From assembly GCF_002234405.1 (NCBI RefSeq), contig NZ_NMQT01000015.1:84184-148183 (forward strand): a stretch of 64,000 bases of DNA. The letters are read 5' to 3'. Of the stretch, positions 62,752-64,000 are shown in pieces (position 1 is the first letter of the stretch; each line of letters begins with the position of its first letter). A program made the translations under genes and the position numbers. The notes under the pieces were generated by a model. It had not been told where the DNA came from. It did no database searches and saw only the letters and a program-made list of their open reading frames with translations. The DNA is from Amycolatopsis thailandensis. Its GTDB lineage: Bacteria > Actinomycetota > Actinomycetes > Mycobacteriales > Pseudonocardiaceae.

Positions 62752-63977
62752 CCTACAGCGGATGGGAAATCTTCACCAAACTCAACGCCAACCCGAACAC
62801 CACGAAACGCTTGGATGCGGCGCGAGTCGCTTCCCATCACTTGATGGTCGCCCACGGAGAAATCAGCACCGCCATGGAGGCCAGCCAGACGGCCTTGAGT
62901 TCCTTCTGGAAGGGCAAAGCAGCCGACTCCGGAGCAGCAGGCCTCGCCCCGCTCATCGCGACCTCCAAGATCGCGGGCGAGAACATGGACCGCGCCCGCC
63001 AGTCGATGTACGACCAGAACGGCTCCTTCCACTACACGCGCGGCAACGTCCGCCCGGTGGAGAAGGAGCGCGCGGGGGACAACGGGCCCGAGGACATCCT
63101 GTCCATCGGCGCGAGTGACGACGAGATCGCGGCGGCGAAGTTCGACGCGGACACCAAGCACAACGTCGAGGTCTACGAGCCGTACTACCAGAGCACTCAG
63201 CCGCGGCAGCAGTCGCTCGCGCCGGTTTATCCGGCCGCGCACGATCCGAACGTCTCGGCGGGGCCGATCACGGCGGATCCGATCGATCCCGGGACGAAGG
63301 TCAGCGGATTCGGCGGCGGGCACGGCGAAACCGGCGGGCGGCACGGCGGACCCGGTGGCGGGTACACCGGCGGCCCGAGTTCGTACAGCCCGCCTCCGGG
63401 GGCCGAGGGGTATCAGGCGCCGAGGCCGCCGCAGATCTCGCAGCCGCCCCGCATGCCGCAGATGCCACAACCGCCGCGGCGGCCGATGCCGTCTCCGCAG
63501 CCGAACGATCGGACCGACTTGTCCAGGACGGGCCCCGGGATGGAAGTACGTCCTGGCGACCACCGGCCGCCCGCGTTCGGGCCCGGAAGCGGCGGACCCG
63601 GAGGCGGTCCCGGTAGCGGCGGCGGATTCGGCCCGGGCTCGGGCGGGTTCAGCGGCGGCTTCGGCCCCGGTGGCGGCTTCGGGCCGGGTGGATCGACGGG
63701 CGGGCCGGGCAGCATGGGGCCCGGTCGCGGTGTCGGGGGTGGCATGCCCGGCGAGGGCGCGACGCGCGGACCCGGCGGGGCTCCGGCGGGCGGCGCGGCG
63801 GCGGGGCGTCCTGGCGCGCCCGGTATGGGTGGCGGCGGCATGGGCGCGGGCAAAGGCGGCAAGGGTGGCGAGGACGAGGAGCACAAGCGCAAGATCCTGC
63901 TCCAGGAAGAGGACGGCGACTCCATTTTCGGCGGCTATGACGGCGACAAGCCGGTTCCCCCGGTGATCGGCGCGTGA
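62748..63977 (+). CDS. WXG-type (PPE-like) protein with Gly/Pro-rich tail
   Basis: A 409-residue protein. Residues 1-110 are helical with the WXG motif at Trp54-Lys-Gly56 (SSFWKGKAAD), resembling the N-terminal domain of WXG100/PPE proteins. The rest is low-complexity: Pro-rich (QISQPPRMPQMPQPPRR) and then Gly-rich (GGFGPGSGGFSGGFGPGG), ending with a conserved-looking acidic tail ILLQEEDGDSIFGGYD. Probably secreted by a type VII system together with the YxxxD protein. Start overlaps the DUF3558 stop. Confidence 0.82.
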   Translation: MTYSGWEIFTKLNANPNTTKRLDAARVASHHLMVAHGEISTAMEASQTALSSFWKGKAADSGAAGLAPLIATSKIAGENMDRARQSMYDQNGSFHYTRGNVRPVEKERAGDNGPEDILSIGASDDEIAAAKFDADTKHNVEVYEPYYQSTQPRQQSLAPVYPAAHDPNVSAGPITADPIDPGTKVSGFGGGHGETGGRHGGPGGGYTGGPSSYSPPPGAEGYQAPRPPQISQPPRMPQMPQPPRRPMPSPQPNDRTDLSRTGPGMEVRPGDHRPPAFGPGSGGPGGGPGSGGGFGPGSGGFSGGFGPGGGFGPGGSTGGPGSMGPGRGVGGGMPGEGATRGPGGAPAGGAAAGRPGAPGMGGGGMGAGKGGKGGEDEEHKRKILLQEEDGDSIFGGYDGDKPVPPVIGA

Positions 63978-63978
63978 C

Positions 63979-64000
63979 GTGCTGCAGAAACCCGTCGAAC
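63979..64000 (+). CDS. Start of a possible EspG-like chaperone gene (cut by window end)
   Basis: GTG at 63979, 2 bp after the WXG gene stop, opens a frame reading MLQKPVE before the window ends. EspG-family type VII chaperones of this group often begin this way and follow WXG/PPE genes. Seven residues cannot prove it. Confidence 0.3.

Overview
The window is high-GC actinobacterial DNA with GTG and TTG starts, many 4-base start/stop overlaps and palindromic intergenic DNA. HspR with HAIR operators, a FadE5/EtfD beta-oxidation pair, a stand-alone DUF742 protein, a DasR-type dre operator and a WXG/DUF3558 type VII secretion module together suggest a Pseudonocardiaceae member, most likely Amycolatopsis or a close relative. 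That placement is inference from gene content; no marker gene here settles the genus.

Layout. 1-6050: ABC transporter, PepSY lipoprotein, MgtC protein, short-chain dehydrogenase, and a secreted and a membrane protein of unknown function. 6050-23000: clpB, a MarR regulator, two tandem flavohemoglobins, a chitin-active LPMO coupled to a DUF305 lipoprotein, the dnaK-grpE-dnaJ-hspR operon with HAIR operators, and a three-gene DUF4097/peptidase operon. 23000-34470: PEBP protein, acetyltransferases, TetR/SMR efflux pair, EtfD-type Fe-S reductase, DUF742, CDF transporter, CAP protein, MarR/FAD monooxygenase pair, dcd and an MpaB-like protein.

34579-38280 is a small genomic island at tRNA-Gly(CCC). 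A 97-bp perfect direct repeat copies the 3' half of the tRNA and its terminator, and a third, decayed copy lies further out. The island carries a YdcF protein, an AT-rich gene of unknown function and a small protein with a HEPN-type R-x4-H motif. No integrase is visible, so it looks like a stripped-down mobile element or a nested pair.

38450-60600 is ordinary accessory chromosome: acetyltransferases, PPOX, VanZ, a 5'-nucleotidase, a frameshifted hydrolase, mug, a LuxR-type regulator with a structured leader, fadE5, two GlsB proteins, a leucine-rich repeat protein, an apparent thioredoxin-NHL/GroES/VanW operon and a large beta-helix membrane protein. From 60798 a type VII secretion substrate module starts (two DUF3558 lipoproteins, a YxxxD protein, a WXG protein, perhaps an EspG chaperone) and runs off the end.

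Themes. Heat-shock genes share HspR operators. EtfD (25970) and FadE5 (48683) lie far apart but have the same 14-bp inverted repeat upstream, which suggests one fatty-acid-degradation regulator. Two copies of a palindromic element of about 300 bp occupy intergenic spaces, and one supplies the end of an acetyltransferase reading frame.
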